DNA of 55,929 nucleotides from Saprospiraceae bacterium (GTDB lineage: Bacteria > Bacteroidota > Bacteroidia > Chitinophagales > Saprospiraceae), in NCBI GenBank assembly GCA_028279185.1, contig JANQSS010000073.1, positions 1-55,929 of the forward strand. Direction: 5' to 3'. The stretch's first letter is position 1, and every line of letters begins with the position of its first letter. The notes under the pieces were generated by a model that was not told where the DNA came from, ran no database searches, and saw only the letters and a program-made list of their open reading frames with translations. This document shows, piece by piece, positions 37,037-45,502 of this stretch. The position numbers were made by a program, and so were the translations under genes.

Positions 37037-38542
37037 ATGATTAATGAGATAAAAGAATTAGTTGAATTTATAGAAGGGTCAAATTCAACAACGTTAAAAG
37101 AAGACATCAACCAGCTACATGCTAAAAGCAAACAACTTTATAATTACTTAAAGTCTGCAGGTGAACTGGATGATAGCAGTGCCTCAAATCACATATATGG
37201 GGTTGACCCGCACAGCGCCTACTACAATACGAGACGCCGCCTTCACGAAGCATTGCTTTTGAATCTAATTCGGTATTACACCTCAAATGAAAACAAGAAA
37301 AAGAGTTTCGAGGAAATTCGGGACTACTGCGTAGGACAAATGGCCGTCATTCGATTGATTCAAACTAAAGGGCTTTTCAAGAATGTCATTTTCTTAGCGG
37401 AGCGGACACTGAAAATGTGTTTGAAGTATGACTTTAATGACATAGCCATTGACTTGCTTCGTGTAATATTGGCTTACTATGGGCGTGCGAATAGAAATGT
37501 TAAAAAATTTAAATACTTCAAGAAGATTTTCGATGAAAAAATAAAGATTCGTGATCAGGGAGATCGAATACAAATAGAATTTTATGAAGTAAGCAGTCAG
37601 GTCTCCAACTTAGTAAATATTTCTAAAGAAGAAGACTTTAATTCCATTATAAATATCGAGGAATTAGAGAAAAATATCGCGAATAAATTATCTCATCGCA
37701 TTACTTTTTTTTCGTACAACCTGCTGTGCATGTACTATCAGGTATTACATGAGTATGCACAATTGCATGATGTGGCGCAACGGGCTTATGACTATATGAA
37801 AAGCATGCCATACGTCAATACACGGTTGTCTATGGCCTTTCTCCAAATTCGATTGACGGCCGAAATTAAATTAAACCGAACAGATCACGCGTTCGAGACA
37901 TTTTCACTTTTAGAAAATAATTTTGATCCACGGTCACGGAATATTTTCGTGGTAAATATATACAGGGCTGTATTGCTCATCCATAGGCAAAATTATGTTG
38001 CAGCTGAGCAGGTAGTCCAAAAACAGCTTACTTCTAAATATTTTAAAAGCCTACCGAAAAGTATTTCCGAATACATTAAAATGATTCAGGGCTACCTTGT
38101 TTTTTTGGCATCATCAGGGGAATATGAGTCGGCGGTAGCATGGAACTTTAGGTTGTACAAGTTCTTAAACGAAATACCCGGGTATCAAAAAGACAAACGT
38201 GGCGCCAATATTTCCTTGTTGATCTTACATGCCTGCTTCCTGCTACTAAATAAAAAAGAAGACCAGTTGATCGACCGTGTCGACGCATTGCGGTTGTACA
38301 CATATCGATACCTGCGGAAGGATGACACATTTCGGTCGCATTGTTTTATCCGGCTCTTGATTGAAATGACGAAGGCAGATTTTCACCCGATACGGACGGA
38401 GCGCTACACCCGGGACTTGAGAAGGAAGCTCGATTCTATGCCACTGTCTCTATCGGAGCAGCCTTTTGAAGTTGAAATCGTGCCGTACGAACACTTATGG
38501 GACGTCATTACGAGGATGTTGGTGGCCAGGAGCGGCCGTTGA
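37037..38542 (+). CDS. Helical-repeat protein of an unknown paralogous family, member 1
   Basis: A 501-residue protein with no signal peptide or membrane segment, so probably cytosolic. It is almost entirely predicted helix with Leu/Tyr/Phe-rich amphipathic segments of TPR-like spacing (e.g. RTLKMCLKYDFNDIAIDLLR, LCMYYQVLHEYAQLHDVAQR). No nucleotide-binding or catalytic motif is seen. The opening MINEIKELVEFIE is shared with members 2 and 3. The last ~128 residues (from 374, YKFLNEIPGYQKDKRG through RYLRKDDTFRSHCFIR, HPIRTERYT and EVEIVPYEHLW) are nearly constant across the family, while the middle is strongly diverged. Its C-terminus is shorter than that of member 2. I do not recognise the family; a scaffold or regulatory role is only a guess. 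Confidence 0.8.
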   Translation: MINEIKELVEFIEGSNSTTLKEDINQLHAKSKQLYNYLKSAGELDDSSASNHIYGVDPHSAYYNTRRRLHEALLLNLIRYYTSNENKKKSFEEIRDYCVGQMAVIRLIQTKGLFKNVIFLAERTLKMCLKYDFNDIAIDLLRVILAYYGRANRNVKKFKYFKKIFDEKIKIRDQGDRIQIEFYEVSSQVSNLVNISKEEDFNSIINIEELEKNIANKLSHRITFFSYNLLCMYYQVLHEYAQLHDVAQRAYDYMKSMPYVNTRLSMAFLQIRLTAEIKLNRTDHAFETFSLLENNFDPRSRNIFVVNIYRAVLLIHRQNYVAAEQVVQKQLTSKYFKSLPKSISEYIKMIQGYLVFLASSGEYESAVAWNFRLYKFLNEIPGYQKDKRGANISLLILHACFLLLNKKEDQLIDRVDALRLYTYRYLRKDDTFRSHCFIRLLIEMTKADFHPIRTERYTRDLRRKLDSMPLSLSEQPFEVEIVPYEHLWDVITRMLVARSGR

Positions 38543-38570
38543 TCGCCCTGCCCAGCTTGACTTAGGGCAA

Positions 38571-38660
38571 AAAGAAAAGCAACCTCCAAGGAAGAAGGTT
38601 GCTCAACAAGCACCAATTGGTGTCTTTGGGGCGGTTATAAAAAGGGTTTGCTATACTTTT
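38571..38660 (-). repeat. Hairpin repeat element, copy 2 (paired with 36491-36600)
   Basis: Stem GCAACCT (38579-38585) with AGGTTGC (38596-38602) is followed by TCAACAAGCACCAATTGG and AAAAAGGGTTTGCTATA. Compared with copy 1 the stem shows a compensatory change (G:C to A:T), indicating that the folded form is what is kept. The minus strand runs into TTTTCTTTTT after the hairpin, a good terminator. Confidence 0.75.
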
Positions 38661-39045
38661 TAAAGGTGTTTTTTAGTGTTTTTTAGAGTCCTTGGAGCCC
38701 TTCTCCAATGATCCATGACATTATCAAATAATACAGTACCATAATTTTTCAGTTTGTGCTTGTTATAGAAATAAAATTACACAACAAATATATGGTGGCT
38801 GTAGATCTGAAAATCAAACAAATATACAAAGTCACTGACATAAGGTGCTTGCCAGAACCATGCAATATTAAAGCGTAAATTACTTCAAATCAACGCTTTA
38901 GCTCATAAGATGCCTAACGTATGTTATTTTTATTAATGTAAATATAAGTGACGAATTTAGAACTCCATAGACAATTTTTGTATGTTGCTGACCGAGCAAT
39001 AAGAGCCATTTTTTTTAGTTTATACGTTTAATTATTTGATGGTCA
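38661..39045. other. Intergenic region between paralogues 1 and 2
   Basis: About 385 AT-rich bases without a supported gene. A 7-bp inverted repeat (AAAGCGT 38870-38876 with ACGCTTT 38893-38899) is the only structure noticed. The promoter of member 2 is expected here. Confidence 0.4.
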
Positions 39046-40590
39046 ATGATTTATGAAATAAAAGAACTGTTAGAGTTTATTAATATAAACGTACCTTCTC
39101 AGCAATTTGATGCTAAGATAAGTTTGCTAGGTAATCGAAAATTAACGCTACTGGAGCACATTCAAGCGAGTGATAATGTTCAAGATGCTTCAATTTGTCA
39201 ATTTCTCTACGCTAAAAGCTCCAGTAATGCCTATACACAGTTGAAATCAAGGCTGTATCAAAATTTACTTGATATTGTACTTTTTGGTTCCAATATGGAA
39301 TCAGATGTTTCTGATTCCTTTGTGAAAATAAGAGACCGATGTTATCGAAATTTACAAGTTATCAAGTTTTTTGCAACTAAAGAGTTATATAGAAATCTAG
39401 ATTATTTAAGCAAGAAAGCACTCAAAACAAGTGAAAAATATGAGTTTAATGACATCAGCATTGAAATTCTAAGAATTCTTCTTAATGTATACGGAACCTT
39501 AAAAAGAGACAAAAAGAAATTCAATACGTATTTGACCAAATATGAGAAGTATTCAAAAATTGTTGAAGTTGAGAATGACTATCAAATTTTATACTATCGG
39601 CTATTCATAGCTCAGGATGAGAAACCTCATTCAGAAACAGATTCAATATTTGAGAAAGTATCTATACCAAAGTTAGATGAATATTTAAATGACCCTACTT
39701 CTTCTTTTAAGCTAAAATTTCAAATCTATAATATTAAATGTGTCTACTATAGCTACTATGGTTTATTCGAAGAGATGCATCTTGCAGCGATAGAAGGAGC
39801 TGAATTTATAAAGGGCAATCATACCAAAAATGATCGACTATTCTTAAGCTTTATAAACAAAAAATTTATCGCAGAGCTTAAATTAAGGCTTTATGATAGT
39901 ATGGCAGAGACTTTGACGATATTCAATCGAATCGTAAAGCCAAATACATTTGATTTCATTATAGTGAACCTGTATAAATTAATTATGAATTTGCATTTGG
40001 GTAATTACACCGATGCATGTGGAACACTCATAGGGCTTAGAACAACTTCTAAGAAAATCAGAGCCTCTGTGGAAATTAAGGAATACATTGAAATCTGTTA
40101 CGCCTATCTACATTTTGTCAACAACACACTTGAGTTAGGAGTCAAAGAGCTATCAAAATTCCGCATTTATAAATTCTTGAATGAAGTGCCGGCTTACCAG
40201 GCAGATAAGCGGGGGCTCAATGTCAGCATTCTTATTCTGCATGTATTATTTCTCCTGGAAAAACGAAAATATGGCGATATCATCGATCGTGTCGATGCAC
40301 TGAATCAGTATTCATTCCGTTACCTGAGAAAAGATGATACGTTCCGATCAAATTGCTTCATCCGCATGATCATTCAGATGACAAAGGCGGGCTTCCATCC
40401 TATTCGCACCGAACGCTACACAGCGGAATTAGCGGAAAAACTAAAGGGTCATCCGCTGGAACTGTCAGACCAACCCGTAGAAGTCGAAATCATTCCATAT
40501 GAACATCTGTGGGACCTCGTCATGCAAGTTCTTGAGCGCAACAGTAAAATAAAGCGAGGTCGGCCCAAGAAACAAATTCTAGATATCTAA
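39046..40590 (+). CDS. Helical-repeat protein of the unknown paralogous family, member 2, with AT-hook-like tail
   Basis: A 514-residue soluble helical protein, no signal peptide. It starts MIYEIKELLEFI like its relatives. The N-terminal ~370 residues show only spaced similarity to members 1 and 3 (shared landmarks such as KALKTSEKYEFNDISIEILR), while the C-terminal block from residue 375 (YKFLNEVPAYQADKRG ... RYLRKDDTFRSNCFIR ... HPIRTERYT ... VEIIPYEHLWD) is nearly the same. It ends KIKRGRPKKQILDI, where KRGRPKK (503-509) fits the AT-hook core for minor-groove binding. This tail is missing from members 1 and 3 but present in the orphan fragment at 45274. Function unknown; DNA binding is an inference from the tail. 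Confidence 0.8.
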   Translation: MIYEIKELLEFININVPSQQFDAKISLLGNRKLTLLEHIQASDNVQDASICQFLYAKSSSNAYTQLKSRLYQNLLDIVLFGSNMESDVSDSFVKIRDRCYRNLQVIKFFATKELYRNLDYLSKKALKTSEKYEFNDISIEILRILLNVYGTLKRDKKKFNTYLTKYEKYSKIVEVENDYQILYYRLFIAQDEKPHSETDSIFEKVSIPKLDEYLNDPTSSFKLKFQIYNIKCVYYSYYGLFEEMHLAAIEGAEFIKGNHTKNDRLFLSFINKKFIAELKLRLYDSMAETLTIFNRIVKPNTFDFIIVNLYKLIMNLHLGNYTDACGTLIGLRTTSKKIRASVEIKEYIEICYAYLHFVNNTLELGVKELSKFRIYKFLNEVPAYQADKRGLNVSILILHVLFLLEKRKYGDIIDRVDALNQYSFRYLRKDDTFRSNCFIRMIIQMTKAGFHPIRTERYTAELAEKLKGHPLELSDQPVEVEIIPYEHLWDLVMQVLERNSKIKRGRPKKQILDI

Positions 40591-40700
40591 GGGTTGTATT
40601 TCTGCGTTCGGAACTCCTGAATTGAAATCTGAACAAATTTCACGTGAGATAATTTAATTGGACGAATTTTTGGACAGTCTCTACTGCAGTGCGACTAATT

Positions 40701-41858
40701 TTAGTTTCCATTAGTAGAAATCAGGCTATCGATAGTTTTACCAAAACTTTCAGAAAATCCTGATTGAGTGTAAAGGATTTGTTTATTTTTATCGGCTAAT
40801 ATCAACGTGGGATACGCGAATATTTTATATGCCTTTGGTACATCTTTGTCGACCAATACAATCGGATATTCAATGTTGTTGTAATTCAAGAACTTAGGAA
40901 ACCTGCGTAGACTTTTTTCGCTATTATCAATAGCATTCAAACCTAAAACAGTCAGTGTTTTTGAGTCGTACTTGTTGAATACATCATTCAAGTGCGGGAT
41001 AGAAAGTATACAAGGGTAGCAAGCCATGTACCAAAAGTCTAACAAATAAAAATCGCTTTCAACATCGTCTAAATTAAAACGGTTATCATTACCATATAGT
41101 TTTCCAACCACGTTTGGCAGGATATCCCCTTTTAATAAAGGAGATATCCTCTCATTTAGACTGGGAGCATAATATCGCAATTTATACTCGTTTTTTAGCG
41201 ATTCAATCCTCGACGAAAAATCGGACAAAGTGAATTGATCAAACTGAATACTATCTAACGCCCAATGATTATATTGTTTATTTCCTTGAAACTCAACTGA
41301 GTATAGAATTTCTTTGATGGTTTCGTTATTTGAACTTAGGAAAAAGGCCCTAGATTCGTTTGATATTGGTGGATTGTCAGGGTAGGAGATCTTCATAGAC
41401 CAACGGGGGTTCGAATCAGAGTACGCTGTTATCGAGTCTCTTTTCATTTCCTTGAGTAGATTGTCACTATTGAAGAAGCCAACATCAATTAAATTCGAAT
41501 TAATGACATTCGCATATTTATGTGGATCATCGTATATAGTAATTTGTTGTTCTTTATGCTTCGCAACATAAATATCCTTCAGGTCATATATAAATTCTAT
41601 ATTATTTGTAATATCAACAATCCATACGGCTCCGGAAAATACTGTATCGGTTGAAGATTTTATTAACCGGCATTTAGCAGATGTTCTTGTCGTGTCCGGT
41701 CCGCTAAAATACTTGACACTATACACAACATCTAAATTAATTGATTCACTTATGCTTGCCCGATCAAAATATGACTTAAATTGTTTTGAGGGATCGGATG
41801 ATTTCGATGAACAGCCTAAAAGCAAAAAAAACATTACGAATGTAAATGTGTTTTTCAT
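40701..41858 (-). CDS. TlpA-like thioredoxin-fold lipoprotein
   Basis: A 385-residue envelope protein. Signal peptide with lipobox LLLGCSS gives a lipid-anchored N-terminus. Residues ~25-240 form a diverged beta-rich domain with no known motif. The last ~145 residues are a TlpA/AhpC-type thioredoxin fold: GDILPNVVGKLYG, FYLLDFWYMACYPCILSIPHLNDVF with the CYPC active site, VLGLNAIDN and the cis-proline loop IFAYPTLILAD. It should act in thiol-disulfide exchange outside the cytoplasm. It is the last of three minus-strand genes; the preceding one encodes a 15-Cys secreted protein, a natural substrate candidate. Confidence 0.85.
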   Translation of the reverse strand: MKNTFTFVMFFLLLGCSSKSSDPSKQFKSYFDRASISESINLDVVYSVKYFSGPDTTRTSAKCRLIKSSTDTVFSGAVWIVDITNNIEFIYDLKDIYVAKHKEQQITIYDDPHKYANVINSNLIDVGFFNSDNLLKEMKRDSITAYSDSNPRWSMKISYPDNPPISNESRAFFLSSNNETIKEILYSVEFQGNKQYNHWALDSIQFDQFTLSDFSSRIESLKNEYKLRYYAPSLNERISPLLKGDILPNVVGKLYGNDNRFNLDDVESDFYLLDFWYMACYPCILSIPHLNDVFNKYDSKTLTVLGLNAIDNSEKSLRRFPKFLNYNNIEYPIVLVDKDVPKAYKIFAYPTLILADKNKQILYTQSGFSESFGKTIDSLISTNGN

Positions 41859-41888
41859 TTGATAAATGTATTAAATGATCTTTTAATG

Positions 41889-41921
41889 AGCGAAGCTAAG
41901 CCGACAAGGCTTAGCTTCGCT
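41889..41921 (-). terminator. Strong intercistronic hairpin after the Cys-rich gene
   Basis: A perfect 14-bp stem (AGCGAAGCTAAGCC / GGCTTAGCTTCGCT) with loop GACAA lies 10 bases past the stop of the Cys-rich protein gene and before the TlpA-like gene on the same strand. There is only a weak T run on either side, so partial termination or 3'-end protection is more likely than a full stop. Confidence 0.55.
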
Positions 41922-41930
41922 AAATTGCCC

Positions 41931-42731
41931 TTACTCCTTTGACTCCATATAAGAGGCAAATGAAGTAGAAATAGACATGGTGCAGGATGTACATTCTAAT
42001 CCACTTATACAGTATACCCCGAAATAAGGACTTAATTTACAGCCACCAGTTCCGGATGTACAAGAACACTTCACTTTATCTCCACCATCTCCTACATCCA
42101 ATCCTTCATATATGTTATTCTCGTTGATATAGGAAGCTGGAACTTTGTATCCAATTAAATTTCCATAGGCGTTCATTGGCAACAACACGCAATTAAGACT
42201 TTCAATGAGCTCTTCTGTTGGATTTTCAGTGCCGTAAATTTGTTGATTGAATGTTCTAAATGCTGCTTCAACTTGCAACAAGCTTATAACTTCACTTGTA
42301 AATGCAACTTGATTAAGTCCTGCCAGTTCATTGATATCATCAATGAACTTAATTCCAGCGTCCATATTAAACATATAGATTTCCGTGGGTGTTTCAGAGG
42401 TTTCACATTTTACATATTTTCCAGTGCATTCATTGAAGTCTCCTGGTACTCCGTCTTCACATGCATCACACGAGAACCCTCTAACATACTGAACATTGCA
42501 TCCGTCACTACATGTTCCGCTGCAGTTATAACATAAGCCCGTGCCGCCATATGAACTTACGCCATTTTCATCTACAAAAACGAACGTATGCCCGTTAGGT
42601 AAGGAAATTGAGTACATACTATTTGAAATTTTTACAAAGTCTGTCTCCTCTGGAAAGATTAAATTGCTTTCCACTTGGGACCAAATCGGCGCACTAAAGG
42701 CTAAAGAAAACGCTAAAATTAAATTTTTCAT
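41931..42731 (-). CDS. Secreted cysteine-rich protein of unknown function
   Basis: A 266-residue protein with a signal peptide (MKNLILAFSLAFSAPIWSQ). It has 15 cysteines in two clusters. The first (residues ~65-110) runs GLCYNCSGTCSDGC, SCDACEDG, NECTG, VKCE; the second, at the C-terminus, runs KCSCTSGTGGCKLS, YCISG, LECTSC. The spacing (CxxC, CxC) suits several disulfides or metal sites. A helical middle stretch (INELAGLNQVAFTSEVISLLQVEAAFRTFNQQIYG) separates them. No T9SS domain is visible, so a periplasmic location is likely. It lies between a small secreted protein and a TlpA-like thioredoxin lipoprotein on the same strand. I do not recognise the family. Confidence 0.75.
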   Translation of the reverse strand: MKNLILAFSLAFSAPIWSQVESNLIFPEETDFVKISNSMYSISLPNGHTFVFVDENGVSSYGGTGLCYNCSGTCSDGCNVQYVRGFSCDACEDGVPGDFNECTGKYVKCETSETPTEIYMFNMDAGIKFIDDINELAGLNQVAFTSEVISLLQVEAAFRTFNQQIYGTENPTEELIESLNCVLLPMNAYGNLIGYKVPASYINENNIYEGLDVGDGGDKVKCSCTSGTGGCKLSPYFGVYCISGLECTSCTMSISTSFASYMESKE

Positions 42732-42847
42732 AGTTAATATTTAAAATTATATAATTGGAGAGTTTAATATGCTCGTTTAGGGTATTTGTGTAAAGCTTCA
42801 ACATTTCTTTATAAACTACTCGAATAAAAGGGCATTTAGTGAAAAAG

Positions 42848-43264
42848 TTATTCAATGCCAATAGACAAGTGACTACAAATTTTAATAACCACATCGCCTC
42901 GACGCAAAACTTCTTTGGACGCGCTATCGACTACTTTATAGTTGTAAATACCAGCAGGAATTAACACAGCACATTCCTTGTGGTTTTTAGAAATGATTAG
43001 TACATAAGGACTTTGATTTTCATCACGCATGCTCAGTTCAACCTCTAATTTAATTTCTTTTTTGTTGACAAAACAGACGTCCGCGGCTTTCATTTTTTTG
43101 CAGTCATATGTAGCGTTACGTGTTTTAGTGTCATTAGATTTTAAAACACCAATCAAATCTACTACAATTCTACTGCCTTCAAGTACGCCTTCAATTGTTT
43201 GATTTTCCTGTCCAAAAACGGAGTATCCTAAAAATAAAATCAACATTATGTATCCAGTTTTCAT
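42848..43264 (-). CDS. Small secreted protein of unknown function
   Basis: A 138-residue protein with a signal peptide (MKTGYIMLILFLGYSVFGQ). The mature part looks beta-rich (TIEGVLEGSRIVVDLIGVL, EIKLEVELSMRD, PYVLIISKN, AVLIPAGIYNYKVVD) and holds four Cys. The PAGIYNYKVVD segment resembles small immunoglobulin-like or carboxypeptidase-regulatory-like domains but is too short to assign. It is the first gene of the minus-strand trio with the Cys-rich protein (116 bases downstream) and the TlpA-like lipoprotein. Confidence 0.7.
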   Translation of the reverse strand: MKTGYIMLILFLGYSVFGQENQTIEGVLEGSRIVVDLIGVLKSNDTKTRNATYDCKKMKAADVCFVNKKEIKLEVELSMRDENQSPYVLIISKNHKECAVLIPAGIYNYKVVDSASKEVLRRGDVVIKICSHLSIGIE

Positions 43265-43705
43265 AGCGTTATAATAAATTGTTTAGAAGTAGGATTTACA
43301 TTATGAATATTAATGATTATTCGGCAATGGCAGGTAACACTATTTTTTAGTGTGATAACTATTAAATAGTATTTAAACGAAGCCCATGCGCTAGTCAAAA
43401 CCAACTATGCTAATTTTAAGAATACCACGTATTTTTACCAAAGATATGGGCGCAATACCTAACAATTAAATCAAAAACACTTATTGATACGACATCGATC
43501 TGAGATATTCTCTTAAGACTCCCAAAGTGTAAGTAATTGTATATCAGTTAAATATGTACTTAGAATTAGTTTAAAAAGGATCACTGGATCGTAGAATATT
43601 GCAGTGTTAGTTTATGAAGTTGACATTTTTTACAATATATATTAAATATTATTCCGTCTTTTCGTATTTTATTTCACATTTATAGCCACCACAATACTAT
43701 TTACT
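43265..43705. other. Intergenic region between the secreted trio and paralogue 3
   Basis: About 440 very AT-rich bases between divergent genes, holding both promoters by inference. A short inverted repeat (ACACTA-TTTTT-TAGTGT near 43338) is the only structure seen; no gene is supported. Confidence 0.4.
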
Positions 43706-45223
43706 ATGATCAATAGCATTAAGGAGTTGGTGAATTTTATCGAACACGAATCACGAACTTCACACAAGGCCAAAAAGGCCAAAAAGATATCTGGAAAAAA
43801 AAGAGAATTGTACGAGCTAATTAAATCGAACGATAGCCCTACTGTTGAAGCAATGCAAAATGCCCTCTACCCGAATGGGAAAAGAGCATCCTATCTTAAG
43901 CTTCAGGAACGCTTATGTTCCGATCTAGTTGATATTGTATTCTTCTCTATAGAAAACGGAAAAGGTGGATATATGGAGGTGCGTGCGGGGTGTATAAAGC
44001 GAACAGCACTGCTTAGAGTGCTAAAACTTAATGGATTACTCACGAATATTATTGAATTAAGCAATCCCTTGATAAAAACATGTCTGAAGTATGAGTTCAA
44101 TGATTTACTAAATGAAATACTCCTTATAAATATGGAATTGTATGGTATGCTGTACCAGGATAAAAGAAAATATTTTTATTTCAGGAGGTTGTATGATAAG
44201 GTAAATCGAATCTTATTGGTTGAAAATGATATGCAACTGAGATATTCACAATATTTTATTGATTTCGCGACATCAAAAGAATTGATGAAGGATGGTGTAA
44301 GACTTAGATTGGAGGAGGAATTGGATTTTCTGAAAAATCTATTGACGCAAAATGTGTCTTATAGAACAAATATTTATTGTCATAATTCACTCTGTATTAT
44401 ATATGAAATATTAGGCCACTTTGGCTTAGTTGTAGCTCGGGCTGATTTAGCTTTGTCTAGCATTAAGAGTAGTGTACAAGACAATTCTCTGTTAAGAATG
44501 TCATTTCTACAGAAAAAATTGAGGGCATTAGTTAGGTTAAACAATCAAAAACTCTTTATGGAAACATTAAGTGAAATTGAAAGAATGGAAGATGAATTAG
44601 AGCATATCACATTTCAAAGTGTCTATTTTTTCAAGGCGCTGATGTATATTCATTGGAAGAAATATAGTAAGGCTATTGAAATTGTTTCAACAATTTCGTT
44701 GAACCGAAGGGGAATGAGAATGTCAGCTGTACTTATAGAAGGATTCAGAATACTTAAAGGATATTTATATTGGTTAAATGAAGAAGGGATAGTTACATAT
44801 GTTAATTCTACATTCAAAAGGTTTAAGGTATATAAATTTTTAAATGAAGTCCCTATTTTTTCAAAGGATAAATCGGCGGCAAATATTGGCATATTGATAC
44901 TTCATGTATTATTTCTTCTTTCCCGAAGAAAATATGATATCGTTATCGAGCGTGCAGACAGCCTGCAACAGTATACGTATCGATATCTAAGAAAGGACGA
45001 TACATTTAGATCAAACTGCTTTATCAAAATGATCGTGCAAATGACTAAAGCCAATTTTCACCCTGTTCGTACACGAAGGTACTGTTCAAAGCTGAGGGAA
45101 AAATTAAGTACGATGCCCTTGAAACTATCCGAACAGCCGTTGGAGGTTGAAATCATTCCTTATGAAGACCTTTGGGAAATGATATTAGCTGTATTGGATC
45201 GTCAGCATAAAGAATCCAGATAA
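43706..45223 (+). CDS. Helical-repeat protein of the unknown paralogous family, member 3
   Basis: A 505-residue soluble helical protein, no signal peptide. Opening MINSIKELVNFIEH as in its relatives, then a Lys-rich patch (HKAKKAKKISGKKRELYELIK). The middle is diverged but keeps the landmark LIKTCLKYEFNDLLNEILL. The C-terminal block starts at residue 376 (YKFLNEVPIFSKDKSAANIG ... RYLRKDDTFRSNCFIK ... HPVRTRRYC ... VEIIPYEDLW). It ends DRQHKESR, without the AT-hook-like tail of member 2. Directly after its stop lies a stray 3' end of member-2 type. Function unknown. Confidence 0.8.
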   Translation: MINSIKELVNFIEHESRTSHKAKKAKKISGKKRELYELIKSNDSPTVEAMQNALYPNGKRASYLKLQERLCSDLVDIVFFSIENGKGGYMEVRAGCIKRTALLRVLKLNGLLTNIIELSNPLIKTCLKYEFNDLLNEILLINMELYGMLYQDKRKYFYFRRLYDKVNRILLVENDMQLRYSQYFIDFATSKELMKDGVRLRLEEELDFLKNLLTQNVSYRTNIYCHNSLCIIYEILGHFGLVVARADLALSSIKSSVQDNSLLRMSFLQKKLRALVRLNNQKLFMETLSEIERMEDELEHITFQSVYFFKALMYIHWKKYSKAIEIVSTISLNRRGMRMSAVLIEGFRILKGYLYWLNEEGIVTYVNSTFKRFKVYKFLNEVPIFSKDKSAANIGILILHVLFLLSRRKYDIVIERADSLQQYTYRYLRKDDTFRSNCFIKMIVQMTKANFHPVRTRRYCSKLREKLSTMPLKLSEQPLEVEIIPYEDLWEMILAVLDRQHKESR

Positions 45224-45249
45224 ATTAAGTAATCAGTAAAGCGACTTCA

Positions 45250-45354
45250 AAAGTCCAAATTACATTAGTAAACGAACACCTGTGGGGTCTTGTCATGCAA
45301 GTTCTTGAGCGCAATAACAAAATAAAACGAGGTCGACCTAAGAAAAACGTTTAA
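45250..45354 (+). pseudogene. Orphan 3' fragment of a fourth family member (member-2 type C-terminus)
   Basis: From 45274 the frame reads EHLWGLVMQVLERNNKIKRG then RPKKNV and a stop, matching the end of member 2 (EHLWDLVMQVLERNSKIKRG, RPKKQILDI). Over 72 bases there are about 10 differences, eight in positions that leave the amino acid unchanged, so the fragment came from a gene that was under selection. Similarity continues weakly upstream to ~45250 (KVQITLVN against EVEIIPY). It has no start and only ~27 bases separate it from the stop of member 3. It keeps the AT-hook-like KRGRPKK. Confidence 0.8.
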
Positions 45355-45502
45355 CGAAATCGATATTAGTTTTGGTTTAGAGATAATACTTCTTGAATCA
45401 TCATACAACACCCGGTAAGGTCATTTAATTGGAGGTGTATGTGCAGAAGGGTTACCCAATCCTTACTGCAAGTACAAGTCATTCGTACCTGGAACTAGTA
45501 AG

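Noticed and set aside
38466-38663. 65-codon plus-strand open frame over the end of paralogue 1
   Set aside because: It overlaps the conserved C-terminus of paralogue 1 in another frame and runs through the hairpin repeat.
38660-38716. Minus-strand 18-codon basic peptide ahead of hairpin copy 2
   Set aside because: No equivalent peptide is present ahead of hairpin copy 1, so the conserved part appears to be noncoding.
41400-41425. tRNA T-arm-like GGTTCGAATC
   Set aside because: It lies inside the coding sequence of the TlpA-like lipoprotein and no cloverleaf can be built around it.
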